64,000 nt of DNA from Kaistia algarum (GCF_026343945.1 NZ_JAPKNJ010000001.1:806001-870000), one strand, 5' to 3'; shown: positions 36,581 to 45,608, counted from the first letter of the stretch. The notes: generated by a model from the letters alone, not told the origin. Program-made: numbers and translations.

Positions 36581-37228
36581 CTAGGCCGAGAACTCGAGAG
36601 CCTCTGCGAAATCCAGGTTCGGTGAGAATTCCGATGGCTCGTATCGGGCGCCGTCCACAAGCACTTGTCCGCCATCGCTACGCACTCGTCCCTCTTCGTA
36701 CCACCGGACTATCTGCACAAGTGACTTGCACTGCTGCAAAAATACTATGTGCCTTCTACGAACCAGAGATACGGATGGATCATTTGGCACCGCGGCTTGA
36801 AGCACTGGAAGCCCCGTGTCGATCCCCGCGTCGACCAGATGCACGGTACTGCCAATGAAGCGTGAACCGGAGCGAATGGTGTCGCCGAAGCCGTCAGTCC
36901 CCGCTGCGGCCGGTAGAATCGAAGGATGGAAATTGACTAACCGGCCTTCATAGGCATCGAGCAATCGGCCCCTAAAAAGACGCGTGTAGAAGCTGATAGC
37001 GAGATCAATCTGACTGGCAACGAGCAAATCAAGAACCGCATCGGAAAATAGCTCCCCACCCCGATGAGGGACAATTTGCGTCTCGTGCCCGATCTGCGCA
37101 GCAAACTGAGTGGCGCCACATTCGCGATCCGATACAACGATAGCAATGCGTTCACGAACATAGGGTAAGCGGCAAGCCGTTCGATACACTGAGCCATTTG
37201 TCGATGCGATAATTCCTATCCTAATCAA
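36581..37228 (-). CDS. PurN-like formyltransferase (GART fold)
   Basis: A 215-residue enzyme of the formyl_trans_N family that would transfer a formyl group from 10-formyltetrahydrofolate to an amine. The catalytic triad is intact: N99 and H101 in VNFHPS and D137 in GIDTG, with exactly the spacing of E. coli PurN (N106, H108, D144). The phosphate-binding start of PurN (SGxGSN) is altered to STNGSVY, so GAR may not be the substrate. With a VioA-like aminotransferase in the same operon, formylation of an amino-deoxy sugar nucleotide is the more likely job. It starts 39 bases after a glycosyltransferase gene. Confidence 0.75.
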   Translation of the reverse strand: MIRIGIIASTNGSVYRTACRLPYVRERIAIVVSDRECGATQFAAQIGHETQIVPHRGGELFSDAVLDLLVASQIDLAISFYTRLFRGRLLDAYEGRLVNFHPSILPAAAGTDGFGDTIRSGSRFIGSTVHLVDAGIDTGLPVLQAAVPNDPSVSLVRRRHIVFLQQCKSLVQIVRWYEEGRVRSDGGQVLVDGARYEPSEFSPNLDFAEALEFSA

Positions 37229-37267
37229 GATATCCTCGTCAGAGAAATCACGCTCGACGCAACGACA

Positions 37268-38707
37268 CTACGTAAACAAGCCAGACCGCAAAACCGCCTC
37301 GATCAGAAGCATAAGTGCGAAGAACATTGCAGCCGCAACAACCGCGCGCTCGCGACGCCTGATGCGTCGAACGGACCGCTGCATACCAGCAGCATCCGCC
37401 ATAGCCGCACCAAGTTGACCCGCCAGCTGCGAATGCTGAGTCGCGAGCGAGTAGCGATCAGCCTCCAATCTATGAACCTGTTCACCCATCACCGACATCT
37501 GTTGAAGCAAATGCGAGACGCGCTCCTCGGCAGCTTCGGCCTCTTTGAGCCTGCGGATTTCGACATCTCGTAACGCTTCCCTCGCCGCTCGCTCCCGCTC
37601 ATCAGCCGCTAGCTCCCTCGCCTGCACCTCGCTTGTGAGCCGATTGGCGTGTTCAGTCACCAACCGCGCCACATCGACAGCACGGTCCACGCGACGAGAG
37701 CCCTCCAGCGTCATCTCTCGAAGGAGGTCGAGTGCCGTCTTCAGACGCTGGTTTGCTTCCGAGACCTCGAACTGCATATGCGCCGCACGGGCAGACTCTT
37801 CCTGCAGCCTGGCTTGATCCGCCTCGAAGCGCTGGACCTCAGAACTGGAGAGGTGACGGTCGCGATCGAGCGAAGCGACAATATGCGATACCAAATTGAT
37901 CCTGCTGTGGAAAAAGGCGTCGCGGTGGCGCTCCCCCAGATGTCGTTCCATCCGCGTCAACATCGAAAGCGTGCGAACCCACTGCTCGATCAGCGGCAAC
38001 GTGGACCATGCCGCACCATCGTGGATCCGATAATGCGCCAGCACGCCCTCTACGTGCCCGATCCAGCCCGATTCAGCGGCAACGACATGATAGGCCCAAT
38101 CGCCCGCATCTAATTCACGGATCCAATCAGGCGTGTGGGCTATCGTCGACCGACGAATGAAACTCGAGCAACTGGGAATGAAATTTCCCATGATGATATC
38201 ATCGATCGACGCACGCCCCGGCGTTCCTGCCATGACCCGCACGATTTCGCCATCGTCCGTTACGCGCGCGACATCATGGTAGCAGATAGCACAATCGGGA
38301 TTGGCCTCCATGAAATCGAACTGGCGACGCAGTTTCTCGCTGGAGATCCAGTAGTCATCCCCGTCCAGGAACGCAATATACTTTCCTTTTGCAGCCTTGA
38401 TAGCTCGCGTACTAACTTCCTGATCGTTCAAATTTTTGTCTGAGACAATTAATTCGATCCGGCCTGGATAACGATCTATGTATTTCTGTATTACGGTCCT
38501 GGTACCGTCAGTCGATAGGTCGTCAGAAATGACAACATCGAACTCAACGTCCAATTCCTGAGAAAAAATACCAGCTAATGCCTGATCAATATAATTCTCG
38601 TGATTATAAGTCACGAGAACAACAGTAATTCCTATGCCGCCATTTATGACGGCATCATCTCTTGCGACGAGCTCGTCGACGACACAAAGACTTTCCATCA
38701 CGATCAC
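37268..38707 (-). CDS. Family 2 glycosyltransferase with coiled coil and C-terminal membrane anchor
   Basis: A 479-residue protein. The GT-A domain (about 25-270) opens with ITVVLVTYNHENYIDQAL and carries the metal motif DGDD (115-118). After YRIHDGAAW it runs into about 170 residues of heptad-like, Glu/Arg/Ala-rich coiled coil (about 285-450), then a single hydrophobic helix (about 452-474) and only a few residues. It should sit on the inner membrane by its tail with the catalytic domain in the cytoplasm. A paralogue with the same layout is at 39947-41191. The start GTG overlaps the preceding stop (GTGA); an ATG at 38698 is also possible. Confidence 0.8.
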   Translation of the reverse strand: MIVMESLCVVDELVARDDAVINGGIGITVVLVTYNHENYIDQALAGIFSQELDVEFDVVISDDLSTDGTRTVIQKYIDRYPGRIELIVSDKNLNDQEVSTRAIKAAKGKYIAFLDGDDYWISSEKLRRQFDFMEANPDCAICYHDVARVTDDGEIVRVMAGTPGRASIDDIIMGNFIPSCSSFIRRSTIAHTPDWIRELDAGDWAYHVVAAESGWIGHVEGVLAHYRIHDGAAWSTLPLIEQWVRTLSMLTRMERHLGERHRDAFFHSRINLVSHIVASLDRDRHLSSSEVQRFEADQARLQEESARAAHMQFEVSEANQRLKTALDLLREMTLEGSRRVDRAVDVARLVTEHANRLTSEVQARELAADERERAAREALRDVEIRRLKEAEAAEERVSHLLQQMSVMGEQVHRLEADRYSLATQHSQLAGQLGAAMADAAGMQRSVRRIRRRERAVVAAAMFFALMLLIEAVLRSGLFT

Positions 38708-39858
38708 GAATAGATATTGTTGATCGGATATGTGTAAGACTGAACTGGCCCCGTATCCCTCGTGGGAATGAAGATTTTTAGCTCCATCATGACCGTAGAG
38801 AGTATCGGATCCAGAAACGTCTTGACCCTGACAACCAGCGTTTCCCCGCGAGACAGAAATAGCTCTTCGATCGGGAAATATGACTGCTGCCAGTGAGTAA
38901 ACTTGGCGTATGGAGAGGTATCAACCAAAATGCCCGGAGCAAGCTCCAGATTGAAATAGCCCGCGAACCCCTGGCAGGCCGACGGTGCGGTGAAGTGATG
39001 CTCAAATTCCGTCTCAAAGAAAAAGTCGCGAGAATCTCCTTTGGTGCAGTCTATCGATGCGATCTGATATTCGCCCAGGAGGGTGCTTGATCGCACTTCC
39101 GCGATAATGCGCCGTGACGACTCCGCCAACCGACGCGCCGCAACCGAGAAATCAAAGCCATGGATCGGGTTCTTCCAGAAGCCGAAACCGCGTTCGATAC
39201 TGAGCTGGGAGTTGTCGATTGGCGCCAGAAACATCGACGCGCGGCCGGGCAGCACCGCTCCGCCTGGAGCTAGGCACCGATCTCTGACGGAGCAAAAAGC
39301 ATCATAATGCCTATGCTCATCGATCAGGAACATGCCGGCCCATTCGCCCAAGACGAGAGTCGCGGGCTCAGGACACTGAAATTCGGATGCATCGCCGCGA
39401 ATGAATTGTATCGTATCTGCGTAACCGTTGTCCGCGGCGATCTGCTTTGCGTCTTCGATCATGCCTGTAAGTTCAAGAGCATAGACCTGCTTGGCGCCCG
39501 CCCGAGCCGCGAATAGCGATAAGATGCCCGACCCTGAACCGACGTCAATGACCACTGTATCGGGAGTGCAAAGGGCTTCGATACCCCGTCGAAATGTGGT
39601 CGTGCGGGCGTGATCGGATATCATGCCTCGCTGAGACCGCCACGTTGCGTAGGTCTCGGAATAGTCATTTGGCTGAACGTTTGCGCCGATCGGCGCGATC
39701 AGGCCGGACGCCACCGCAGCCTGGAACATCCGCCTTGCTTCGCTCTCAGCACCGAATCCTCTTGTTACAAATCGAGCGACAAACTCGGACTCGGTCGCCG
39801 ATGTCACCATGAGCTTACCCAGCAGTTGCGCCTCAGCAGAGAGTCCATGCTTGTTCAT
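38704..39858 (-). CDS. Protein arginine methyltransferase-like (PRMT) SAM enzyme with N-terminal helical domain
   Basis: A 384-residue SAM-dependent methyltransferase with the hallmarks of type I PRMTs. It has YSETYATW..MISDHARTTTFRR, aligning with the YFxSY..ML.D..RT..Y segment. Motif I is VIDVGSGSGILSLFAARAGA with D105 and E129. The double-E loop GEWAGMFLIDE has E172 and E181 nine residues apart, as in PRMT1. The THW loop is at 321-323 (THWQQSYFPIEE). A beta-barrel-like C-terminal half follows. Residues 1-65 form a small helical domain, winged-helix or PqqD-like. I chose the ATG at 39858 for its AGGAGA; the longer frame lacks one. It lies between two paralogous glycosyltransferases. The target protein is unknown. 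Confidence 0.85.
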   Translation of the reverse strand: MNKHGLSAEAQLLGKLMVTSATESEFVARFVTRGFGAESEARRMFQAAVASGLIAPIGANVQPNDYSETYATWRSQRGMISDHARTTTFRRGIEALCTPDTVVIDVGSGSGILSLFAARAGAKQVYALELTGMIEDAKQIAADNGYADTIQFIRGDASEFQCPEPATLVLGEWAGMFLIDEHRHYDAFCSVRDRCLAPGGAVLPGRASMFLAPIDNSQLSIERGFGFWKNPIHGFDFSVAARRLAESSRRIIAEVRSSTLLGEYQIASIDCTKGDSRDFFFETEFEHHFTAPSACQGFAGYFNLELAPGILVDTSPYAKFTHWQQSYFPIEELFLSRGETLVVRVKTFLDPILSTVMMELKIFIPTRDTGPVQSYTYPINNIYS

Positions 39859-39946
39859 CTGAAATTGTCTCCTGGTGGGATTCGCCCTGCCGGTCATCTC
39901 AACCAGACTGGCGCTATCATCATCGATGGCAGCGAAACAAGAGACA

Positions 39947-41191
39947 TTATGAGACAAAAGCGAGCCACATCACCGCCACGCTGAGCACCGCGAGGAGAGC
40001 CACGCCGATCCCGAGAAGGCGCCTCCCGGTTCGACGTTCACGTCGCAGGAGGTGACTGTTTTCGCTCAGCAGCGCCACAAGGCGATCCGTCTCGCCGCGC
40101 CAGACCATGCGCTCGTCGTCCGATCTTCGCACCCAATCGGCGTGCTGCCGCTGCAGCTGCTGCTCGCGCTCGACATAACGTTGTTCTTGTTGAGAAAATT
40201 GATATTGTAACTGTAGAGTATGGTGTTCTTTCTGTACGACCAGAGCCAGAGCCGCAGCTTCCCGACCCAGCGCCATCAAAGCGCGCTGCTCGGCCTCGGC
40301 CGCTGCGGATCTGGAAGCTGCGACGGCTGTTTCAGCCCTCTCGACTGCAGCGAGCTCTCGCTCCCGTGCGACCATTTCGCCGACGCCGCGTCCCTCGTCA
40401 TGGGCCAAAGCGTCCTGCAGTTGACGAACCAAATTGGCGCGGCTGGCAGCAAACGCAGACCTTCGGCCCTCGCCGAAATGCGCTTCGAGAACTTCCAGCA
40501 AGGCGATGGATCCCGCCCATTGGCGCGCCAACGTCGTCGTCGCCCACACCGAGCCGTCGTGAATACGATAATGCGCCAGAACCCCCTCGATCCAACCGAT
40601 CGTGCCGTGTTCCGCAGCGAGCATATAAAGTGGCCAATCCAGAACCGGCAAGCCGACGAGCCAATCCGGGAGCCTTTCGACCGCCGAACGGCGAATCATC
40701 GACGAGCAGCTCTGGATGAAGTTGCCCTCGATCAGATCATCGATTGTTGCCGTCCGCTGCACCCCGGGCATCAGGCGCAGTACCGCTCCGCTTGGGTCCA
40801 CCCGAGCGACATCGTGATGCGACAGGGCGCAATCCGGATGGAGCTCCATGAATTCGACCTGGCGCTGGAGTTTATAGTCCGACGCCCAGTAGTCGTCGCC
40901 GTCTAGATAGGCCACATATTTTCCAGAAGCCGCATCCAGCGCTCTGGTTCCGACAAACGCACTGTGAAGATTGACGTCTGAATAGAGAAGAGTGACCTTG
41001 CCTTTATATTCCTTCAGGAACGTATCAATAACGCTGCGCGTCGCGTCAGTCGAACAATCCTCGGATATTATCAACTCCGTTTCGAAATTGACCCTCTGTG
41101 ACTCTATGCTGTCGAGCGCCTGACGGACAAATTTCTCGTGATTGTAAGTCAGCAATATAACGCTGACCATGGGGGAAGAGCTGGTGCTCAT
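39947..41191 (-). CDS. Family 2 glycosyltransferase with coiled coil and C-terminal membrane anchor (paralogue)
   Basis: A 414-residue protein built like the one at 37268-38707. The GT-A domain (about 8-255) has MVSVILLTYNHEKFVRQAL and the metal motif DGDD (97-100). HHDVARVDPSG and YRIHDGSVW match its paralogue closely. A coiled coil rich in Glu, Ala, Arg and Gln covers about 265-385, followed by RRTGRR and a terminal membrane helix (about 391-411). It begins 9 bases after the aminotransferase stop. The two copies suggest stepwise addition of similar sugars or a heterodimer joined through the coiled coils. Donor and acceptor are unknown. Confidence 0.8.
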   Translation of the reverse strand: MSTSSSPMVSVILLTYNHEKFVRQALDSIESQRVNFETELIISEDCSTDATRSVIDTFLKEYKGKVTLLYSDVNLHSAFVGTRALDAASGKYVAYLDGDDYWASDYKLQRQVEFMELHPDCALSHHDVARVDPSGAVLRLMPGVQRTATIDDLIEGNFIQSCSSMIRRSAVERLPDWLVGLPVLDWPLYMLAAEHGTIGWIEGVLAHYRIHDGSVWATTTLARQWAGSIALLEVLEAHFGEGRRSAFAASRANLVRQLQDALAHDEGRGVGEMVARERELAAVERAETAVAASRSAAAEAEQRALMALGREAAALALVVQKEHHTLQLQYQFSQQEQRYVEREQQLQRQHADWVRRSDDERMVWRGETDRLVALLSENSHLLRRERRTGRRLLGIGVALLAVLSVAVMWLAFVS

Positions 41192-41200
41192 GATCGGTTC

Positions 41201-42415
41201 TTACGAAGCCATATGTCTGACACGAAGTCGGTCCGCTATCGGGGCATGATTTTCGATAATGTACCGTAGAAGATCCGTTGTCGCAGCAATGTCGGCTTCG
41301 GACATCGCCGTCCCGGTGGGCAATTGCAGTACCTTTCCTACCAACGCATCCGTAATCGGCAGACGGGGGGCATTGCCGGCCGAACGGGATTTGTAGGGCT
41401 CCATATTGTGGACGCCCGGAAAGAAATAGCGGCGGGCGATCACGCCCTCGGAGAATAGAATTTCGGTGATCTCGTCACGACTGAGGCCCGTCCGCGCCTT
41501 GTCGACCTCAATCACCACATACTGGTAGTTCGTGAGGCCCTCCAGCGGCAGCTCATACAGCTTCAATCCGTCCACTGAGGCGACAGCCTCGCTGTACTGA
41601 TCGTAATTGCGCTTATTGACGCTGATGAAGGTGTCGATGCTCTCCAGCGAAGTGATCCCCATCGCCGCGGAGATCTCGGTCATTTTGCCGTTGGTTCCCG
41701 CGCTTGCAACGCTATCGAGGCCGGAGAAACCGAAGTTCCGCATTCGGCGAATCCTGTCTGCCAGCACTGGATCGCGAGTCGTAATCGCGCCACCCTCGAA
41801 CGAGTTCATGAACTTGGTCGCGTGGAAGCTGAAAACTTCCGCGTCGCCGAACGAGCCGACCATCACGCCATCATGCCCGCAGGCAAAAGCATGAGCCGCG
41901 TCGTACACAAGCCGCAGCCCGCGCCTCCCCGCCACTTCAGCGAGTGCCTCGGTATCGCAGACGCGGCCCCATGTATGAACCCCAACGATAGCCGTCGTCT
42001 GCGGGGTAATGAGTTTCTCGACTGCGGCCGGGTCAATCGTATGTGTGGACGGATCGATGTCGCAGAACACCGGCTCGATACCCAGCCAGTTCAAGGCGTG
42101 CGCCGTCGCAACGAAAGTGAAGGCCGGAACGATCACCTCGCCCTTCAGGCCAAGCGCGCGGAAGACAAGCTCCAGCCCGATCGTCGCGTTACAAACGGCG
42201 ATAACATGCGGCACGCCCGTGAGAGCGGCTATTTTCTCTTCGAATTCGACGACGTTGGGACCATTATTCGTCAGCCAGCGCCGATCGAACATCTCCTCTA
42301 CCCGCTGCATGAAGCGGTCGCGGTCGCCGATGTTCGGCCGGCCGACATGGCGCAATTCCCCGAACAGCGGCTTTCCGCCAAACAACGCAAGATCGTCGAG
42401 CTGGCGCTTATGCAT
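41201..42415 (-). CDS. DegT/DnrJ/EryC1 sugar aminotransferase (VioA/DesV-like)
   Basis: A 404-residue PLP enzyme that aminates keto-sugar nucleotides. The Schiff-base lysine is K201 in FSFHATKFMNSFEGG, with D172 in VYDAAHAF contacting the pyridine nitrogen. The N-terminal LALFGGKPLFGELRHVGRPN is typical of dTDP-4-keto-6-deoxyglucose 4-aminotransferases (VioA, DesI). The ATG at 42415 follows AGAGGGGAAGG; the frame extends upstream without conservation. It is the first gene of the island operon. With the formyltransferase it could make a formamido sugar, but no dTDP-sugar synthesis genes are in the window. Confidence 0.88.
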   Translation of the reverse strand: MHKRQLDDLALFGGKPLFGELRHVGRPNIGDRDRFMQRVEEMFDRRWLTNNGPNVVEFEEKIAALTGVPHVIAVCNATIGLELVFRALGLKGEVIVPAFTFVATAHALNWLGIEPVFCDIDPSTHTIDPAAVEKLITPQTTAIVGVHTWGRVCDTEALAEVAGRRGLRLVYDAAHAFACGHDGVMVGSFGDAEVFSFHATKFMNSFEGGAITTRDPVLADRIRRMRNFGFSGLDSVASAGTNGKMTEISAAMGITSLESIDTFISVNKRNYDQYSEAVASVDGLKLYELPLEGLTNYQYVVIEVDKARTGLSRDEITEILFSEGVIARRYFFPGVHNMEPYKSRSAGNAPRLPITDALVGKVLQLPTGTAMSEADIAATTDLLRYIIENHAPIADRLRVRHMAS

Positions 42416-42882
42416 GCGCCTTCCCCTCTCTTCAGTGCTTCCCACATCGCCCCCCGGCGAAACACTCCGTACAGCACCCAAGGCTGGCGCAAGGCCGTAT
42501 GCATTGAAAGCCATCCGCAGCTTGGACAACTTGGTAACGTTCTGGTTCAAACAACCAAAGGATAATTGCAATATTTACACGGAATCTCACAGAAAGTTGC
42601 GCAGATAGCCCGCCTGGGGCGCCAATGCGCAGGTCTCTGTCAACACGGATATTTACGCGGGAAATATTTCCACGCGGCAGAGCCGGCAAGTCATCCTCGC
42701 GCAATTTTGACAGTGGTAGAGCGTCGCTAGAAACGGCCTGGTCCATCGTTCGCAGCGGGGCAGGACCAACCCTCACAGAGCGGTCGCGATTGTTGCGCAT
42801 TGGCCATGATCGGGTCATAGGTGATCGAACGACATTCGGTCCTTCATGGACACTCGTGGATTTACACCAATCGAGCTTGGAT
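42416..42882. other. Divergent intergenic region between aminotransferase and gcdH
   Basis: About 470 bases without a credible gene. It must hold the promoters of the glycan island (leftward) and of gcdH (rightward). The only clear symmetry is GGAAATATTTCC (42660-42671), a perfect 12-base palindrome that could be an operator. Confidence 0.55.
42660..42671. promoter_or_regulatory. Perfect palindrome upstream of gcdH
   Basis: GGAAATATTTCC, flanked by CGCG on both sides, is the most symmetric site in the gap before glutaryl-CoA dehydrogenase. No regulator gene is adjacent. A regulatory role is a guess. Confidence 0.3.
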
Positions 42883-44124
42883 ATGAGCGAATCTGCCGCT
42901 TCCCCTCCCCTCTCCCCTTCCCTCCGGCCCAAGGACAGGCCTGACCTTTCGCGGTTCGATTGGGAAGATCCTTTCCGGTTCGGTTCGCAGATCGATGAAG
43001 AAGAGACGATGATCCGTGATGCCGCCGCCGCCTTTGCGGCCGACCGGCTCGCGCCGCGGATCGAGGCTGCCTATCTCGAAGAGCAGACGGATCCCGACAT
43101 CTTTCGCGAAATGGGCGAGACGGGCCTCCTCGGCGTCACCGTTCCGGAGGAATATGGCGGGGCCGGCGCCTCCTATGTCTCGTATGGCCTCGTCGCCCGC
43201 GAGATCGAACGCGTCGATTCCGGCTATCGCTCGATGATGAGCGTGCAGTCCTCGCTCGTCATGTATCCGATCTACGCCTATGGCTCGGAAGCGCAGCGGC
43301 AGCGCTACCTGCCGAAGCTCGCCCGCGGCGAGTGGATCGGCTGCTTCGGCCTGACGGAGCCCGATGCCGGTTCCGATCCGGGCGGAATGACCACCCGCGC
43401 GGACGAGATCGACGGTGGCTACCGCCTGAACGGCGCCAAGACCTGGATTTCCAACAGCCCGATCGCCGATGTCTTCATTGTCTGGGCGAAGTCGTCGGCG
43501 CATGACGGCGCCATTCGCGGCTTCATCCTGGAGAAAGGCACGAAGGGTCTGTCAGCACCGAAGATCGGCGGCAAGCTCTCGCTACGCGCCTCGATCACCG
43601 GCGAGATCGTTCTGGAGGATGTCGAGGTTGGCGAGGACGCGCTGCTTCCGGGCGTCTCGGGCCTCAAGGGCCCGTTCGGCTGCCTCAATCGCGCGCGCTA
43701 CGGCATTTCCTGGGGGGTGCTTGGCGCGGCCGAGGATTGCTGGCGGCGGGCACGCCAATATGGCCTCGACCGCAAGCAGTTCGGCAAGCCGCTCGCCGGC
43801 ATGCAGCTCTACCAGAAGAAGCTCGCCGAAATGCAGACCGAGATCGCGCTGGGACTGCAGGCTTCACTGCGGGTCGGCCGCCTGCTCGATGCCGGCGAGG
43901 CGGCGCCCGAGATGATCTCGCTGATCAAACGCAACAACTGCGGCAAGGCGCTCGCCATCGCCCGCGAGGCGCGCGACATGCATGGCGGCAATGGCATCCA
44001 GATCGAATATCACGTGATGCGCCACGCGCAGAACCTCGAGACGGTGAATACCTATGAGGGGACGCACGACGTGCATGCGCTGATCCTCGGCCGGGCGCAG
44101 ACCGGCCTGCAGGCGTTCTTCTAG
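42883..44124 (+). CDS. gcdH: Glutaryl-CoA dehydrogenase
   Basis: A 413-residue FAD flavoenzyme of the acyl-CoA dehydrogenase family that oxidises and decarboxylates glutaryl-CoA to crotonyl-CoA. Characteristic pieces are [41 protein letters not shown], and the C-terminal catalytic glutamate in [15 protein letters not shown]. The distinctive SVQSSL and YEGTHDVH motifs fit GcdH rather than general acyl-CoA dehydrogenases. The ATG at 42883 gives a normal-length protein; the frame extends further upstream without support. It is followed 12 bases later by a CoA-transferase, forming a short glutarate or lysine/tryptophan degradation unit. Confidence 0.92.
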   Translation: MSESAASPPLSPSLRPKDRPDLSRFDWEDPFRFGSQIDEEETMIRDAAAAFAADRLAPRIEAAYLEEQTDPDIFREMGETGLLGVTVPEEYGGAGASYVSYGLVAREIERVDSGYRSMMSVQSSLVMYPIYAYGSEAQRQRYLPKLARGEWIGCFGLTEPDAGSDPGGMTTRADEIDGGYRLNGAKTWISNSPIADVFIVWAKSSAHDGAIRGFILEKGTKGLSAPKIGGKLSLRASITGEIVLEDVEVGEDALLPGVSGLKGPFGCLNRARYGISWGVLGAAEDCWRRARQYGLDRKQFGKPLAGMQLYQKKLAEMQTEIALGLQASLRVGRLLDAGEAAPEMISLIKRNNCGKALAIAREARDMHGGNGIQIEYHVMRHAQNLETVNTYEGTHDVHALILGRAQTGLQAFF

Positions 44125-44136
44125 GGCGGGGACATC

Positions 44137-45306
44137 ATGGAGGCTCCGCTCGCCGGGCTGCGCGTCATCGAACTCGCCCGCATCCTTGCCGGGCCCTGGA
44201 TCGGTCAGACGCTGGCCGATCTCGGCGCCGACGTGATCAAGGTCGAGAGCCCCGAAGGCGACGATACGCGCCGCTGGGGGCCACCCTTCATCGAACATGG
44301 CGGCGAGACGACGGCGGCCTATTTTCATGCCTGCAATCGTGGCAAGCGGTCGATCGTCGCAGACTTCCGCGCGGAAGCGGATCTGGAGACCGTCCGGCAG
44401 CTGATCGCGGGCGCCGACGTCGTCATCGAGAATTTCAAGTTCGGCGGCCTCGAAAAATACGGGCTCGATTATGAGAGCGTGCGCGCCAGCAATCCGCGGC
44501 TCGTCTATTGCTCCATCACCGGCTTCGGCCATACCGGGCCCTATCGCGAACGCGCCGGCTATGATTTCCTGATCCAGGGCATGTCCGGCATCATGGATCT
44601 GACCGGCGAGCCTGAAGGCGAGCCGCAGAAGATCGGCGTCGCCTTCGCCGACATCTTTACCGGCCTTTACGGCGTGATCGCCATCCAGGCGGCGCTGGCA
44701 CAGCGCGAGCGCACCGGCCTCGGCCAGCAGATCGACATGTCGCTGCTCGACAGCATGACCGGCGTGCTCGCCAATCAGGCGATGAACTTCCTGACGACAG
44801 GTCTCTCGCCGAAGCGGCTCGGCAATGCGCATCCCAATATCGCGCCCTACCAAACCTTCGCGGTCAGCGACGGCCATTTCATCCTGGCGGTCGGCAATGA
44901 CGGGCAGTTCGCGCGTTTCTGTGCGGTGATCGGCGAAGAAGCGCTCGCCGGCGATCCACGCTTCTCGACCAATGCGGCTCGGGTCGCCAACCGTCCTGAA
45001 TTGTCGGAGCGGATCGCCGGGCGGACCCGCGAATGGACCCGCGACGCGCTGCTCTCGGCGCTGGAGGCGGTCGGCGTTCCGGCTGGTCCGATCAACAGCG
45101 TCGCCGACGTCTTCGCCGATCCGCAGGTATTGGCACGCGGCATGCGAATCGATCCGGACGGGATCCCCGGCGTGCGCACGCCGATCCAGCTATCGGCGGG
45201 GGACCTCGATCTCGACCGCCGGGCGCCTCGTCTTGGCGAGCATGGCGACGAGATTCGGGCCGAGATCGCCGAGCACGAGGATCAATCCGGCCCGAAATCG
45301 AGGTAG
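44137..45306 (+). CDS. Class III CoA-transferase, probably succinyl-CoA:glutarate CoA-transferase
   Basis: A 389-residue CaiB/BaiF family protein. The start MEAPLAGLRVIELARILAGPWIGQTLADLGADVIKVE and the catalytic aspartate region YDFLIQGMSGIMDLTG are clear. Next to glutaryl-CoA dehydrogenase, this family (human SUGCT) reactivates free glutarate to glutaryl-CoA with succinyl-CoA. That context is the basis for the specific call. It differs clearly in sequence from the other CaiB protein in this window. Its last 25 bases overlap the end of a convergent small membrane protein gene. Confidence 0.85.
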   Translation: MEAPLAGLRVIELARILAGPWIGQTLADLGADVIKVESPEGDDTRRWGPPFIEHGGETTAAYFHACNRGKRSIVADFRAEADLETVRQLIAGADVVIENFKFGGLEKYGLDYESVRASNPRLVYCSITGFGHTGPYRERAGYDFLIQGMSGIMDLTGEPEGEPQKIGVAFADIFTGLYGVIAIQAALAQRERTGLGQQIDMSLLDSMTGVLANQAMNFLTTGLSPKRLGNAHPNIAPYQTFAVSDGHFILAVGNDGQFARFCAVIGEEALAGDPRFSTNAARVANRPELSERIAGRTREWTRDALLSALEAVGVPAGPINSVADVFADPQVLARGMRIDPDGIPGVRTPIQLSAGDLDLDRRAPRLGEHGDEIRAEIAEHEDQSGPKSR

Positions 45307-45608
45307 GCCCGGTCAAAGGCGAATAGACCCACAAGCCCCGCAATCGAAAGAGCGCTCAAGATCAGGCATATCGCCGACGCGACCCTTATTGTCGCCGTTC
45401 CCCGAACGAAACAAAGCGTCGAAAGAGATAAAGAAAGTGCGTAAGCTATCGGTACTGACAATAAAAGAAATAGATCAACTTGCTTTCTTATTTGCTCCCC
45501 CGTAACTATATCATTTACCCAGTCATAGACACCAAACACCGACAACAGGGATACCGGATACGCTATGACGAGAAGTGCCCAGTAGAAGCCTCTCTCCTCT
45601 TTGGCCAT
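45282..45608 (-). CDS. Small multi-helix membrane protein, function unknown
   Basis: A 108-residue protein not recognised as any family. Hydrophobic segments at about 9-28, 44-66 and 74-99 suggest three to four membrane helices with short loops. The first 150 bases of the gene are markedly richer in A and T than the neighbouring genes, hinting at a different origin. It runs convergently into the CoA-transferase gene, overlapping by 25 bases. The coding call rests on the consistent hydrophobic pattern. Confidence 0.55.
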   Translation of the reverse strand: MAKEERGFYWALLVIAYPVSLLSVFGVYDWVNDIVTGEQIRKQVDLFLLLSVPIAYALSLSLSTLCFVRGTATIRVASAICLILSALSIAGLVGLFAFDRAYLDFGPD

